Shown piece after piece: positions 11,953 through 23,000 of a DNA stretch of 64,000 bases (the stretch's first letter is position 1; every line of letters begins with the position of its first letter). The stretch spans positions 558,001-622,000 of the forward strand of contig BRON01000003.1 of NCBI GenBank assembly GCA_024345305.1, read 5' to 3'. The position numbers and the translations under genes are program-made. This DNA is from Mrakia gelida. Taxonomy: Eukaryota; Basidiomycota; Tremellomycetes; Cystofilobasidiales; Mrakiaceae. Below the pieces are notes generated by a model. It was not told where the DNA came from. It was given only the letters and a program-made list of their open reading frames with translations, and did no database searches.

Positions 11953-13245
11953 TCACTCCGACGCCGTTTTGATCTCCGTTTCAACAAACTCCTTCCAAGT
12001 CTTCATCCCTCCAGGAAACTCCTTCCTCAACGCTTCAATATCAGCTGCGAAGCCGCTCTTGTCGAAGAACTGTAAAAATCGGGGAAGAGTCGAGTCAGCG
12101 GGGGGACGAAAGAGCGAAAAGGAACGAGACGAGCTAGACGCGTCGCGAGGACGAAAGAGATCTCAAACTCACCTTGAGCATAAGCCCGAGATCCTTAACC
12201 ATCCACTTGATGAAGGCGGGAACGACCCAGTACGTGGTAGGAAGATCGTGACCCATGATGTCCTTGAAGGTCTTCTCGAGCTCAGGGATGGTGATTTCGT
12301 CGCCTGCGAGAGAGATCGCTTTCCCAAGGTACCTGGTGGGGTTTTCGAAGGCTGAAAAGCAAACCCAAAAGTTGAGTTAGGTAGAAGAGAAGACAGAGGA
12401 AGCGAGAGAGCGAAAAGGGAGGTAAGACTCACCAGCAGCAGCGACGAGTCCGATCGACGAGCACGCGACGAGCTGAATCGTTCTGAAGGGATCCGAGAAG
12501 GTTTGCCTGGTCATGAGCGTCGAAAAGACCTTTCCTTGGAAGGTGTTCCAGTCGAGGAATCCATCCATGAACGCGACGGGTCGGAGGATGGTGGTAGGGA
12601 GGTTGAGGGACGCGAGGTGAGCTTCGATGGATCGTTTGGATTCGAAACTGTCAACGCGAAAAGAGGACTCAGTCAGCAGCCACTCGACCTCAAAATCGAA
12701 GCTAAAGGGAGAGTTCGTCACTCACTGAGGGATGCCCGTCTCCTCCAATCCACCAAAATCAACACTCGAGTAGACAAAGTGCTCCACGCCGTTCTCTTTC
12801 GCGACATCCGCCAACCCTTTCCCTTGTCTCACTTCTCCCACGATTCCTTTGTCGGGGTTATCGATCGACAGCTGAACCGAGAAGACTCCGTAGACGGGGA
12901 GGGTCCCTCCAGCGGTTGCGTTGGCGAAGAGAGCTTTGGGATCGTTGAGGTCTCCCTCGACGAGTTCGACGCCTCGGAGAGAAAGGAGGGCTTGGGATTT
13001 GGATGCGGAGGGCGAGCGAGTGACGGCGAGGATGGTGTAGGTGTTGGGAGAGGTAGAGGGGAGACGGGAGTTGATTTCTGCGAGGGCCTGGGAGCGGAGG
13101 GAGAGAGAGGGAGGGTCAAGATCGCGAATGACGAGAGGGAGGAGGGAGAAATCGAGCTCGCGCGCACCTTCACGACTCCTCCTCCTTGCTTTCCAGTCGA
13201 GCCGGTGACGAGGATTCGCTTGGGAGTGGATGGTTGAGTGGACAT
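11953..13245 (-). CDS. NmrA-like NAD(P)-binding family protein
   Basis: An atypical short-chain dehydrogenase fold protein of about 320 residues. The N-terminus MSTQPSTPKRILVTGSTGKQ carries the dinucleotide-binding GxxGxxG pattern (TGSTGKQGGGVV) of the Rossmann fold. Further hallmarks are VELVEGDLNDP (adenine-side Asp), a VYGVFSVQ strand, VEHFVYSSVDFGG, and LPTTILRPVAFMDGF before the C-terminal substrate or partner region ending EFVETEIKTASE. NmrA-like proteins sense NAD(P) redox state (nitrogen metabolite repression regulators) or act as enzymes such as quinone or isoflavone reductases; sequence alone does not choose. No catalytic YxxxK motif was noticed. Four introns; the last one (about 12071-12172) holds a GACGCGTC motif. 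Confidence 0.88.
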
Positions 13246-13667
13246 GTCTTGGTGTGTTGAGGGATGAAAGGAAGAGCGGAGTAGTGGGATGTGGATGGGA
13301 GGGAGGAAGGGAAGATGGTCCAGCTCCAAGAAAAGGCATCGCGCCCGAGGCTCTCGACCGAGCCTGATCAAGCACGACTCGTTTTGCTTTGGAAGCTTTT
13401 CCCACCCGCTCTCGGGTGAAGATTCTCACACCGAAGCGGCATGCAGGGCAAAGTGAAAATCTGCTTACAAGGCGCTGGCTAGGTCTTCGGCAGGTTCGCT
13501 CGACGACGCGACGCGGCTGAGGCGGAGGAGGACGATTCAGATCGAGGCCGAGCGAAGAGAGAGGGTACGAAGGAAGAAGGACGTGGTAGTACATAAGTAT
13601 CAAAGGGTGGGCATAAAGGACACTGAGCTGATTCGCGGAGAAGACGAGAGCGACGCGACGAGGCAGC
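13246..13667. other. Intergenic spacer, no gene seen
   Basis: About 420 bases upstream of the NmrA-like start and downstream of the RNase III gene. It carries overlapping low-complexity frames only. It is the likely NmrA promoter plus the RNase III 3' region. Confidence 0.4.
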
Positions 13668-16375
13668 TACTCGATCTCCGCGACCTTGGGAAACGAGAAC
13701 GAAGGGGAGGTCAGGTCGGAGTGTGAGAGCTCGAGATTGCAGATACGTATCACTCACGATCCCGAGAGAATGGCAGGCGAGGGAGGCGAGGGTGGGAAAA
13801 CAAAAGCCAGTCAGCTCGAAGTCGACGCGTCGTCGGAGAGTCGCGAGAGAACGGGAACAGACTTGTTCTGAGCGTTCGAAGCACGGAACGAGAGTCAGTG
13901 GCATCTTCTCGACGAGCTGAAGAACTGCTGCTGACCTTGATGACCTTTTTCTGCTCGAAAAGGACGAAAAGAGACGAACCAGCGAAGTCAGCCCAAAGCC
14001 TCCTTCGCATCTCTTTGCTCTCCTTCAACCTACCTGATTCCCGTAACACGGCCCAAACTCATGCCAACCACAATCAGGTACACCGCCATCCTTCTGTCTT
14101 ACTCCCTCCTTCTCGACGCACAGCTTGAAGGCGTAGAGCTTCAACTTTTCCGAGCTTTCCTCCGGTCCTTCGAGGTACTCGAGCGTTCGCCTGTTCTGAA
14201 GGCACCATTGGTTCTGTTTTCGAGGTGCGTCGAGCAAGGCGGTCGGTCAGTCTTGCGAGTCTTCGAAGGACGAAAGGAAGAAGAGGACGAGGACGGGAAG
14301 GCACGAACGAGGAGAGCAGCGAACCCGATGTTGACGTTCTCTCCTTCGGCGGATGGGTTGAGCTTAGCCTGAGCGTTCGAAGAGGGTGGTTATCTGATCA
14401 GCTTTAGCTCTGGTAGAGCTACCTGCTCGTGGCGTAGTTCGTTCGACGACGAGATCGGAGCGAGAAAGAGGAGCTCAGGTTGAGTCGAGCGAGCAGAACG
14501 TCGAAGAAACGTGGAACTCACCATCAAGGACTCGTAACCAGCGATGGCGATCGGAGAGAAAAGATCGTTGACCCAGAGTTTTGCCATGGGATAGCCGTAC
14601 TGCTTGAAGACGGCTGCGAGGTAGGCTGAAAGAGAAGTAGAACGATCACGACGCGTCAGATCGATCAGCTCGCTGAGTTCAACTCGAGAACCACCCGCTG
14701 CCACTCACCCTCGAAGAGCTCAGCCCTGACACTCGTTTGAAGCTTAAGAGAGTAGATCTGAGCTGGGGTTGCTCTCAACCGGAACGAAGAGGGAAGAAAG
14801 AAGGGGGATCAGTCACGTTCGACGACGCGCCTCGATTTTTGCCTCGCCTGCGCGAAACGAGACTCACCTTGGTGTGAAGGTGGTAGCAGGCAGAGATCGA
14901 AGAGAGAGCGTTCTTGTTGTTGACCTGTTCGAAACAGAAACCAAGAAGGGGTAAGCTGAAGTCGAGCGCGACGTCGGTGTGCAGGCAAAGAACGAACGAG
15001 GTTGGCTTTGAGGATCTGCGGATAGAGTCACGCGAAGCCAGCAAGGTCAGCAGCAGCATCGCGAAATCACAGGGAAACCTTTGCGCTCACACTCGCAGCT
15101 CCAGGAGTGATCTGTTCCGTCGAAACGTCAAGGGTCGCAGGTCAGTGACGGACGAGCGGCGTCGAAACGTCGAACTGCTCGGCGCAAGACAAACCTTCGG
15201 GAAGATAGACATTATCATCTCGGTGATAGCAGCTCCCAAGACGGCGTCTCCCAGATGCTGTAGACGAAAGGAAAGTCCGAGGACGTGAGCGAAAGGGTCG
15301 TCGGTCCGCCGTCGCGTCGAATCGCGTCCTCGACTCAAACTCACCTCGAGTCGTTCGTAGTCGACCCTGTTTCGAGCGAAAACCAAGATTAGTCTGTGTC
15401 TAGATACGGATTGAAGAATAGAAGAGGAGCTGCTCACATGGGATTACCTTCGGGCTCCTCGAACGCTGGACGAAAGACGGGAGGAGGGAGGGAGATGGAC
15501 GTGAGCTCGCGAGCTTCATCGGTGCGACTCGTCCCAGCGACGAGCTCTTCGCTCCCGCAGGTTCTAGACCCTCCAGCCGATGCAGAAGACCAACTCACGT
15601 TGTTTCTTCTACTCACCCCGAACACCCAAATCCAAACCAACCCGATCCACTCAGATCAGTCACCCATCTCCCCTCCCTCCCTCCCCTCTCGCTCCACTCG
15701 CTTGACTCACCATACAAGCGTACGACGTATGGGTGAAAACCGTCTCGAACAGTTCCTCCCTAAGCGGCGGAAGAGGAGGCAAGCTCCTCGTCTCCATCCC
15801 ATCGACTCTGAGAAGAGCAGGAGTAGGAAGCTGAGGAGGGGAGGTGAACTCCCAGTTGAACTTCCTCTTCTTGTCTTGCGAAGGAGGAGGGAGATGAAGC
15901 GTCTTCTCAGGGATGGGACCCTCGGAAGCGTTGGGAGGTCGGTAGGCGGGTCTCTTGTAGGTCGGTCCGTGAAGGTTGGCGGTGGGCGTGGAAGCGAGAG
16001 AAGTGGGAGGAGGAGGAGCAGAGGAGGAGGTTGGAGTTGGAGCGCCGACGGTGAAGGGGTTGGGAGGTTTAGCTGGATGTTCGGTACTGTACGTTGGGTG
16101 GATGGGATACGAGTTGCTGCTTGAGTGGGAGTGAATCCGGCCTTCCTGCCAGGAATGGGAGCTGGAACTGGGATTCCCAAGTGAGCAGGAGGATGCAGAG
16201 GGCGATGAGGTTGAGCAGGTGGATGGAGGGCTTTCCTCTTCACTCCTCCTCCTCCGTTCGGTCCAGTGGGAGGGCTCGACTGAGGTCGTCCGAGGAAGAG
16301 ATGCGGGGGAGGAGGATTGGGAGGAGCGGAGGATCGGTAGTAGCTCGAAGGGAGAACCGTAGTCGAGTTGAGCAT
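13668..16375 (-). CDS. Ribonuclease III, one RNase III domain plus dsRNA-binding domain
   Basis: A double-stranded-RNA endonuclease of the Rnt1/Pac1 layout: a Pro-rich N-terminal third, one RNase III domain, then a dsRNA-binding domain. Spliced exons give LREELFETVFTHTSYA, then the signature YERLEHLGDAVL with the first catalytic Glu and Asp, SIFPKITPGAASILKANLV, and VRAELFEAYLAAVFKQYG. In that last motif the usual Asp of A-D-x-F-E-A is Glu while the following Glu is kept. W-x3-LFSPIAIAGYESL follows. The dsRNA-binding domain runs from NQWCLQNRRTLEYL to GWHEFGPCYGNQ then KKVIKNK. Two points are unsettled: a reading-frame change near 16075-16115 (tiny intron or indel), and the 3' end, where simple reading stops at 13811 while a further exon and GTGAG intron would extend it to 13668. 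Mitochondrial mL44 is a less likely alternative. Confidence 0.82.
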
Positions 16376-16681
16376 CTTGAGATCGAGCTGAAGGGTGAGG
16401 GTTAGGAGGGAAGAGGGGAAGGGCGGATCTGGAGGAAGGTCATCGAGAGGGGTGACTGACGAGGGCGGAGAGAGGGCAGAAAAAAATCAGCACAACAACA
16501 GCCTTGCCGACGCGGGAAGTACATTCAAGAAGTCGTTACAGTCATTAGTAGAGGTAAAGGAGAGGGAAAACGAATGAAAACGAGCTGAAAGTCAAAAGAT
16601 ACCCTACGCTGAGCGGACGACCTCCCTCTCTCTCCCACCACCCACCGAAGCAAAACACGCTGACCGCCTCGTCACGCCGAA
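16376..16681. other. Spacer between two minus-strand genes
   Basis: 306 bases upstream of the RNase III start. It contains an A-run (about 16480) and no convincing frame. It is the likely RNase III promoter and leader plus the 3' region of nothing on this strand other than that gene's neighbour. Confidence 0.35.
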
Positions 16682-18455
16682 TCAAAACAACGCTCTCCCC
16701 TCCGCCTCTGGGTAAGGTGGTGGAGCCTCGTCGTCGTCGTCAAACTCGTCGCGTTGCCCTCGATGCACCATCCCCAGCGCCAGCATCTCCTCTCCTCTCT
16801 CCCGAATCATCCTCCTTGTCGCCGATTCCCCGTGAGAGTGTCCGAGAGCGGAGGGTGAACGGCGTCGATGGGGAGAGGAGGAGGAGGAGGATGGGTGGGA
16901 TTTGCGACGCGCCGCGAGGAGCCAGGAGAAGAGGAAGATGGCTGGGATGACGAGGACGTTGATGAGGGCGGTCATGGGGAGGTACCTATAAGAGTGAAAG
17001 TGGAGATGGAGAGGAGGAGGAGTGGAGAAGAACGGATCAGCTGAAGTCGGCGACGAAGCAAGGGCGAATGAGACGCGTCGACGAGAAACGAAAGGGAAGG
17101 GAGACTCACTCCGAAGGTTCTGCTGCTCCTATCAACCTCCTTCCTCCGACCATCAGCCTCTCAGCGAATCCAAAAGCTCCAACTCGTTGGAACTCCTTCT
17201 GTAGAATCCTGAGCTGATCGCTTCGGAGTTCGTCGAGGAGGTGAACGAGGTCGGGCGAGAGTTCCGAGAGAGCGTAGGAGGATTGGGAAGCTGAGTGAGT
17301 GTTGGGTGGGACGGGTTGGCGTTGTGAGGATGATGAAGATGCTACGGATTGAGGTTGGTGTTCGTTGGAGTTAGAGTGGGAAAAGGAGCAGGACGCGTCG
17401 TCGAGGTAGGGAGAGAAGGAGTCGGCGCGTGGAGAGGAGGAGGAGGGAGCTTGGGTCGAGGGAGGTCTGGTTGACAGGAAAGGAACAGTAGCAAGAGAGT
17501 ATCAGCCTGGGTTCTGAGAGGGAAGAGGAAGGTAAGGTGGAGAATGAACTGACAGTCGGAGAGTTGGGATGTCAACGATTTGCTGAAAGTTGTTGCCGCT
17601 GAAGGCCCCTCCCAAGCAACGGAGGGAGATGGTTCCGTCCTTCCGAGCGACGATGTCGAAGTCCTTGTTGCCGTTGACTGGCACACGAATCTCGCCTGGG
17701 TAAAGAGAGAAGAAGGGATACGAGGGGAAGGGAGGAGGGAGGGAAGGGAGAAAACGGTCAGCGTGCGTCTCGGATGAAGTAAAGCAAGGCGGCCGGCCTG
17801 GGAGCTCTGAGAACGACAGCAGAAGCGTTCAGACCCGTGGAAGGGAGGTCGAGTGTACCTCTCAGACAAAGAGATGAGCATGGAAGCTCTTCTCTAGAGT
17901 TCTGAGAAGAGCGAACCTTCGGTTGACGTCGTTCCTCGGTGAGCTCTCGTTGACCTTCCCTTCCCTTCGCCTCTGTCCGCCGACCAACCAAAGAAGAGCA
18001 AGAAGTTTTTCGACTCACCTCCTTCGACGTCTCCGGTCAAGATGAGCTCCCAGTTCTTGTCCTCCAAGCTGATGACGGCCTTCCTCTTCCCTCCAGGCGG
18101 CTGAGCTCGTCCATGGCAGCTTGCTGACCCCTCCTTCGCCTCGAGAGTGATAACGGTCTTCGACGCTCCTTTGTCGATCCAGCGAGCTCCGATGAACTTC
18201 TCAGACTGAGAGGGAGGGATGTCGACGCGATAGCGGTCCCGGTAGTTTTCTACGGTGATCGAGTACGCGGCTGAGACGGAATGAGGAGGATGAGGGAGGA
18301 AGAGAAGGGAGGGAGGGAAGGGAGAGCGGGGTTGAGGAGGAGCGAGGAAGAAGGTCAGCTTTGGTGAGTGGTGGAAACAAATTCTCCGGCAAGCATTCAA
18401 GTGTATGGGAGGGAGACTGACCTTCGTTCCAGATAGTGTTGAGAGCGAGAACCAT
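16682..18455 (-). CDS. Unknown protein with a C-terminal membrane anchor
   Basis: Not recognised as a named family. The chosen start gives MVLALNTIWNE followed, after one intron, by AYSITVENYRDRYRVDIP, WIDKGASKTVITLEAKEG and KRKAVISLEDKNWELIL, a beta-rich region. Later exons give LPCSSLCLRGEIRVPVNG, DFDIVARKDGTISLRCLGG and FSGNNFQQIVDIPTL. A Ser/Pro-rich linker, a helical stretch (LSPDLVHLLDELRSDQLRIL) and a single hydrophobic helix MTALINVLVIPAIFLFSWLL near 16912-16975 follow, then a basic Ser/Arg-rich tail ending GRALF. The layout suggests a tail-proximal single-pass membrane protein with a beta-domain on one side. An upstream in-frame extension exists but looks like leader sequence. About five introns; exact junctions between 17700 and 18020 are inferred from splice signals. 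Confidence 0.6.
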
Positions 18456-20071
18456 GGAGGATGAAGAGGAGCGAACGAGCTCAAGAGAGGAAGAGAGGAG
18501 AGGGAGGGAGGGAAGGGAGGAGGGTCGTGTGACGCAGTTTCGAGCTCCTACAGGCGACCTCTGGGTTGAAGAGTGAGGTTCCTCGATGGGGTTGTAGGTG
18601 AAGGTTTGCTGAGGTTTTGAGAGAGATGAGAAAGAGTTTAGGAGAAAGGGAACGAGCAAAGGAGGGTGGGTGTTGGTGGAGGGGAGGACGACGACTCGTC
18701 TCGGCGTTTGTCCGCTTTCGATTTTTCTTTCAAGCGAGCTTTTGTGCAGAGAATTTGCTCTTGATAGGTTCATGAATGGTCATCCGAAAAGAAGAAAGCT
18801 ATCTGCAGCTCGAGGAGGATTTTCTCAGCCCTCAAGTCGCGATGACGGCGGAGTTCCGAGCCGACCCCAGCTGAGACCTCCAGTTCTTCGTTTTCTTCGC
18901 TTTGAGAGTGGCGACTTGGAAGGGAGATGATCATAGATGACCATCACGAGTAACTGAGCTGGATGAATACTACGAACTTCAAGAGGCGAAAGGCAGGAGG
19001 GAAGAGATCGAGCGCGTCCGGGCACGACGCGTCTCAACCGTCAGCTCGAGCCGCTTCCTCCAGCCTTCCAAGTCCCACCATCACCTTCTCAGCTCGTTGG
19101 AAGCTACAGTACTCTCACAAGTCAGTGTATCGTCTTCCTTCTCCAGCTGCATGTCAAGGACGAAGGCAGAAGAGCAGACAACCGGAAGAGGAATGTTAGG
19201 CGAAGAAAGGAGGAAGAAGCCAGAACGAACGAACTTGAGAGATGCAGAACTCTCGAGAACGTTTTGAAGAGATGGAAGTTGGTGTTTGGTTCTCGATAAA
19301 GAGTGATGGATGGAAAGAGAAGATCGGCGAGGGTGTTTGCGGGCGAAACCCGAGCTGGATCGTTTAGTACGAACGAACCGAGTTTCGTTCGCCTCAGAAT
19401 CGAGCGAAAAACTGTCCAAAGCTCGGATAAGTGAAAACGTATGTATCCGATGATGGTCTGCGATCCCCTGGGAAGGAAAGCTTTCGAACTGCGTTCGGAA
19501 GGAGGGGAGAAGAGCCAACTTTCGACGCGTCGCTGCTTCCTCGACTTCGCTGTTTTTTTATGGACCAGAGACGAAGTCAACGGATGAGATCATGGCAAGA
19601 TATAGAAATTGAGAGGGAGGGCGGCAACCAGCAGAGATTCCAAGATGGGAGGTTGGAGATATCAAGAACGAAACCGGGGGAGGGGCGAAAAGAAAGAAAG
19701 AAAGAAGAAGGCATGGGAGGGCATGGGATGGTCGTGAGGGAGAAAGAAGGCAACAAGGACGAACGAAAAGAAATGGGAAAAGAAAACGAAACAAGACAAA
19801 GGGAGACTAGAGAAAAGAGGATAGCGTAGCGAGACAGGCTGGGAAAGGAGAGCGAGCGAGCAAGAGGGAGGGTGGATGGGTGGATGGGATCGAGAGGGGA
19901 GCGAGAGGAAACGATACATCTAGCGAGAGCGAGGGAGGGAGAGAACCGAGAACGAGCACGAGGGAATGAGGGAGACGATGCAAATCGACGCGAGAACAGG
20001 CTAGAAACCGAGAGAAGCAAAGGAAGAAAAGAGGGAGAGAGAGAAAGGGTTTGTTGTTGAGACGCGACTCC
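18456..20071. other. 1.6-kb intergenic region, no gene supported
   Basis: Upstream of the membrane-protein gene and downstream of the PH-domain gene (both minus). I see only low-complexity or short frames on both strands. The right half (19600-20040) is strongly purine-rich on the plus strand, that is pyrimidine-rich on the coding strand of the neighbouring genes, as in their leaders and 3' regions. A GACGCGTC copy lies near 19025 and CGACGCGTCGC near 19525. No tRNA, transposon or repeat recognised. Confidence 0.5.
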
Positions 20072-23000
20072 TCAATCTTCGTTTTGAGGAGAAGCAGGCA
20101 CGGGAGGAAGCGCTCCTGTAGGAGGAGCAGGAGCTGGAGGGAGGTATCGATGCGACGAGACCGGCTTGTATCCAGGTGGGAGGGTTCCGGGAGGGGAGAC
20201 GGTGAACTCGGGGAGAGTCTCGAGTCCGAGAGAGGGTCGTCGAACGGCGGATACGTCTCGAGCGAAGTTGTTGGGAGGATCCGATCCTCTTCGCTTGGTT
20301 CGAGTGGCTGGGATGGAGAGGGTAGAGGGAGGAGCTCGTCGATTGTCGGTGGAAGAAGGAGGAGGGGGAGGAAGTCCTCCTGAGGGAGGTGGGTAGGCGG
20401 GAGCTCCTCGATGCGGGTGAGATCCTCGACGAGACGCGTCGAATCCTTGACTTGGGTGGAGGTTGAACGACGATCCGGTCGGGCTGTTCATGGGAGAGAG
20501 TCGTCCTCCTGATCCTGAGTTCGATCGCGAGATGGGAGGCGACAAGTCCGACGATCCAGAACCTCTCCTCATCGCCTCGAGTTCTGCCCTCAGCTTCGCA
20601 TTCTCCGCCACGAGAGCAAGCTCGTTTCGAAGTCGTTGGTTCTCCTCGACGAGTCGTTGAGTATCCGACGAGTCCGTCCTGTCCAGAGGAGGAAGAGGAA
20701 CCTCGTTGGTGGAAGGAGGTCGAGGAGAGACGGACATCCTCTCTCGACTTCGACCCGTCGAGGACGTTCGTTGACTGCTCGTCGCCGATCCGGTCGAAGG
20801 CTTCCGTTCGAGGAACTCGTTGAGGTATCCGGTTCCTGAGAAGTAGCTGCTGTTCGCCGTGGAGGGAGAGGGTTGGTCGCTTCCAGGGAAAGGCGTCGAG
20901 CCCGCGTAGAATTGACTGATGTTCGACGACGACGAGTCGCGCTTGTGCGAGGATTTGCCTGATTTGGTCGACTTGAACGGCTCGGACTCGATGGTGGAGG
21001 CGACCTGATGCTTGTGGACCGAGTAAGGGTGTCGATCCGAGCGAAGGGAGTTGCGAATCTGAGGGAAGTCGTCCGTCTCCGTGGGACTCAGGACCTCCTC
21101 CTGCTCGATCGAGTGCTCCTCGGTCGGCGAGCTGGCTTCGCTCTCGGTTGGCGAGGGCTCGTCGGAGACCTGGGAAGCTCCGTTGAAGGTTCCATCCTCG
21201 ATCCTGGCCTTCGAGGTCGCGCTCAAGCCGTGCTCGGTCTTGAGGAAAGCTTGGAGCTTCTGGAACGACGGGTCCGCATCGTGCGCTCCTCCTCCTCCGA
21301 TTCGAGGATCCGTCTGAGCGTACTGGGAGACGAGAGGGTTGCTGGATCCGACGAGGATGGGGCTGGTGATCGTTGAGGGAGCCTCTCGACCGAATCGAGA
21401 CGCGAAGGAGGGACCGTTGGACGTCGACTTCTTGAGAGGAGCTGTCGACGATGTTCGCTCGGGAGGAGGAGTGAACCTCGCCGTCTCGGGGAGAGGAGGA
21501 GTTGACTGATGGGAGCGAGTGCTCGTTGAGGGAGGTGGAGAGACGGGGAGGTCGACTGGAGGAGGAGGAGGAAATCGAGTGGGGAGAGCGGCGACGGTTG
21601 GTTCGGCGGGGGTTGGCAGGACGATAGGTGGCGACGCTCGAGCGAAGGTCAGGGCCGTGCTGGCTGGCTTCTCGATGGCGACTCGACTCGAGGCGAGTTT
21701 GGCGAGAGCGATGTCGAGATCTCCATCGAAGGGGACTCCTGAAGCCTTGTGCTCTCGAGCAGCGTCTCCGAGACCCATGAGTTCGGCTCTGTAAGATCAG
21801 AAGAATGAGACGCGTCAGGATCAACTCGAGGAGTCTTCAATTCGAAGGGTGAGAAGGGAACGCACCGTTGAATGAGAAGGAGTGACTTGATCTCGGTAAC
21901 CCAAGCTCGCAAGGTGATCTCGTCTCCCAGCTGGATAATCCAACGCTTGTCTGCTCCGAGTCTGAAAAAGGAAGACGAGGAAGAAGCGAAGATGCGAAGC
22001 GTCAGCGTTCGTCGACCACGCTCGAGACCGAAGAGTAAAGAAACGACGCTCACTCTCTCTCGTCCTTCCCACGAACTCCTCCCTCACCAATCTTGGCCTT
22101 CTTGCCAGCCGTCTCGGTCCCTCCGACGGAGATGGAAAGGACGTGCTTCCTGCCTTCTCCAGCCTTGACTCCTTCCGGCGAGAGGGGATCGACGAGCGAG
22201 ATGTTGACTCGCTTCGAAAGAGGCATCCTTCCGACCTGAAGCGAAGGAAAGGAAAGAAGAGAAGAGCGTGAGCGAGAGAAGCGAAAACGAAAGCGACTCG
22301 AGAAAAAGGTAGCTCGACGAACCTCGACTCCACTGGCTCCCTCCGTCTTGAAAAGATGCAAGCAACCGTACGTCGCCTTCTGAGGCTCGGCACTGCCGTC
22401 CACAGTCGTCGTCGTTGCTTGGAAGGAGGTGAGAACTGCGAAAAAGAAAGGAGAAGACACGGCCGGTCAGCTCAGGAGAACGGAAGTCGCGACGCGTCGA
22501 GATCCGAGCAAACCAAACACAACTCACCGATGATCCTTCCCTTCCAGTACGCATTCGCGTCTCCTCTCGTCTTCCCGAACATCGAACTAATCGAAGGTTG
22601 AGGGTTGGGCCCTTGCATATCCGTCGCAGCTTGGCTCTTCTTGTGGACGTGAGTGGCGAGGACGGCGATGGGGAGGAGACTCGCTCGAAGGCAAGGATAC
22701 TGAGGGAGAGGGAACCTCTGGGGATCGAAGGTGAAGGAGTAGGAAGCTCCGACGGATCCACTGGATCGAGAGGAGGTGATCTGGTTCGAGTCGACGGTGG
22801 ACTCGGCGGAGAGAGGTTGGGCGGAGGTGGGGAGGGAGCTCTTTCGAGCTGCTGAGAGGGCGGGGCTGCTGGCTGGGATGGAGATCGAGTTGCCGTGAGA
22901 GGAAAGCGAGTCGAGTTGGGAGGCTACGATTCCCATGGTGGAGGGTCCGCTGGCGGATGGAGGAGGGCTGGTGGGAGGGACGGCTTCGGTTGAGCCGAAG

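Noticed and set aside
11953..13245. NmrA-like gene as part of a secondary-metabolite cluster
   Set aside because: The neighbours are VTA1 and RNase III; no polyketide synthase, NRPS, terpene cyclase or transporter is present. The only oxygenase, COQ6, belongs to ubiquinone synthesis.
13668..16375. RNase III as mitochondrial ribosomal protein mL44
   Set aside because: mL44 usually has a degenerate active site, whereas ERLEHLGDAV is intact here and the dsRNA-binding region and LFSP...AYESL section fit Rnt1/Pac1-type enzymes better; not fully excluded.
20001..21824. A long open frame of over 600 codons on the minus strand opposite in phase to the PH scaffold
   Set aside because: It is Arg/Ser-rich, has no domain, and overlaps the better-supported PH-protein exon on the same strand in another frame; it is a composition shadow.
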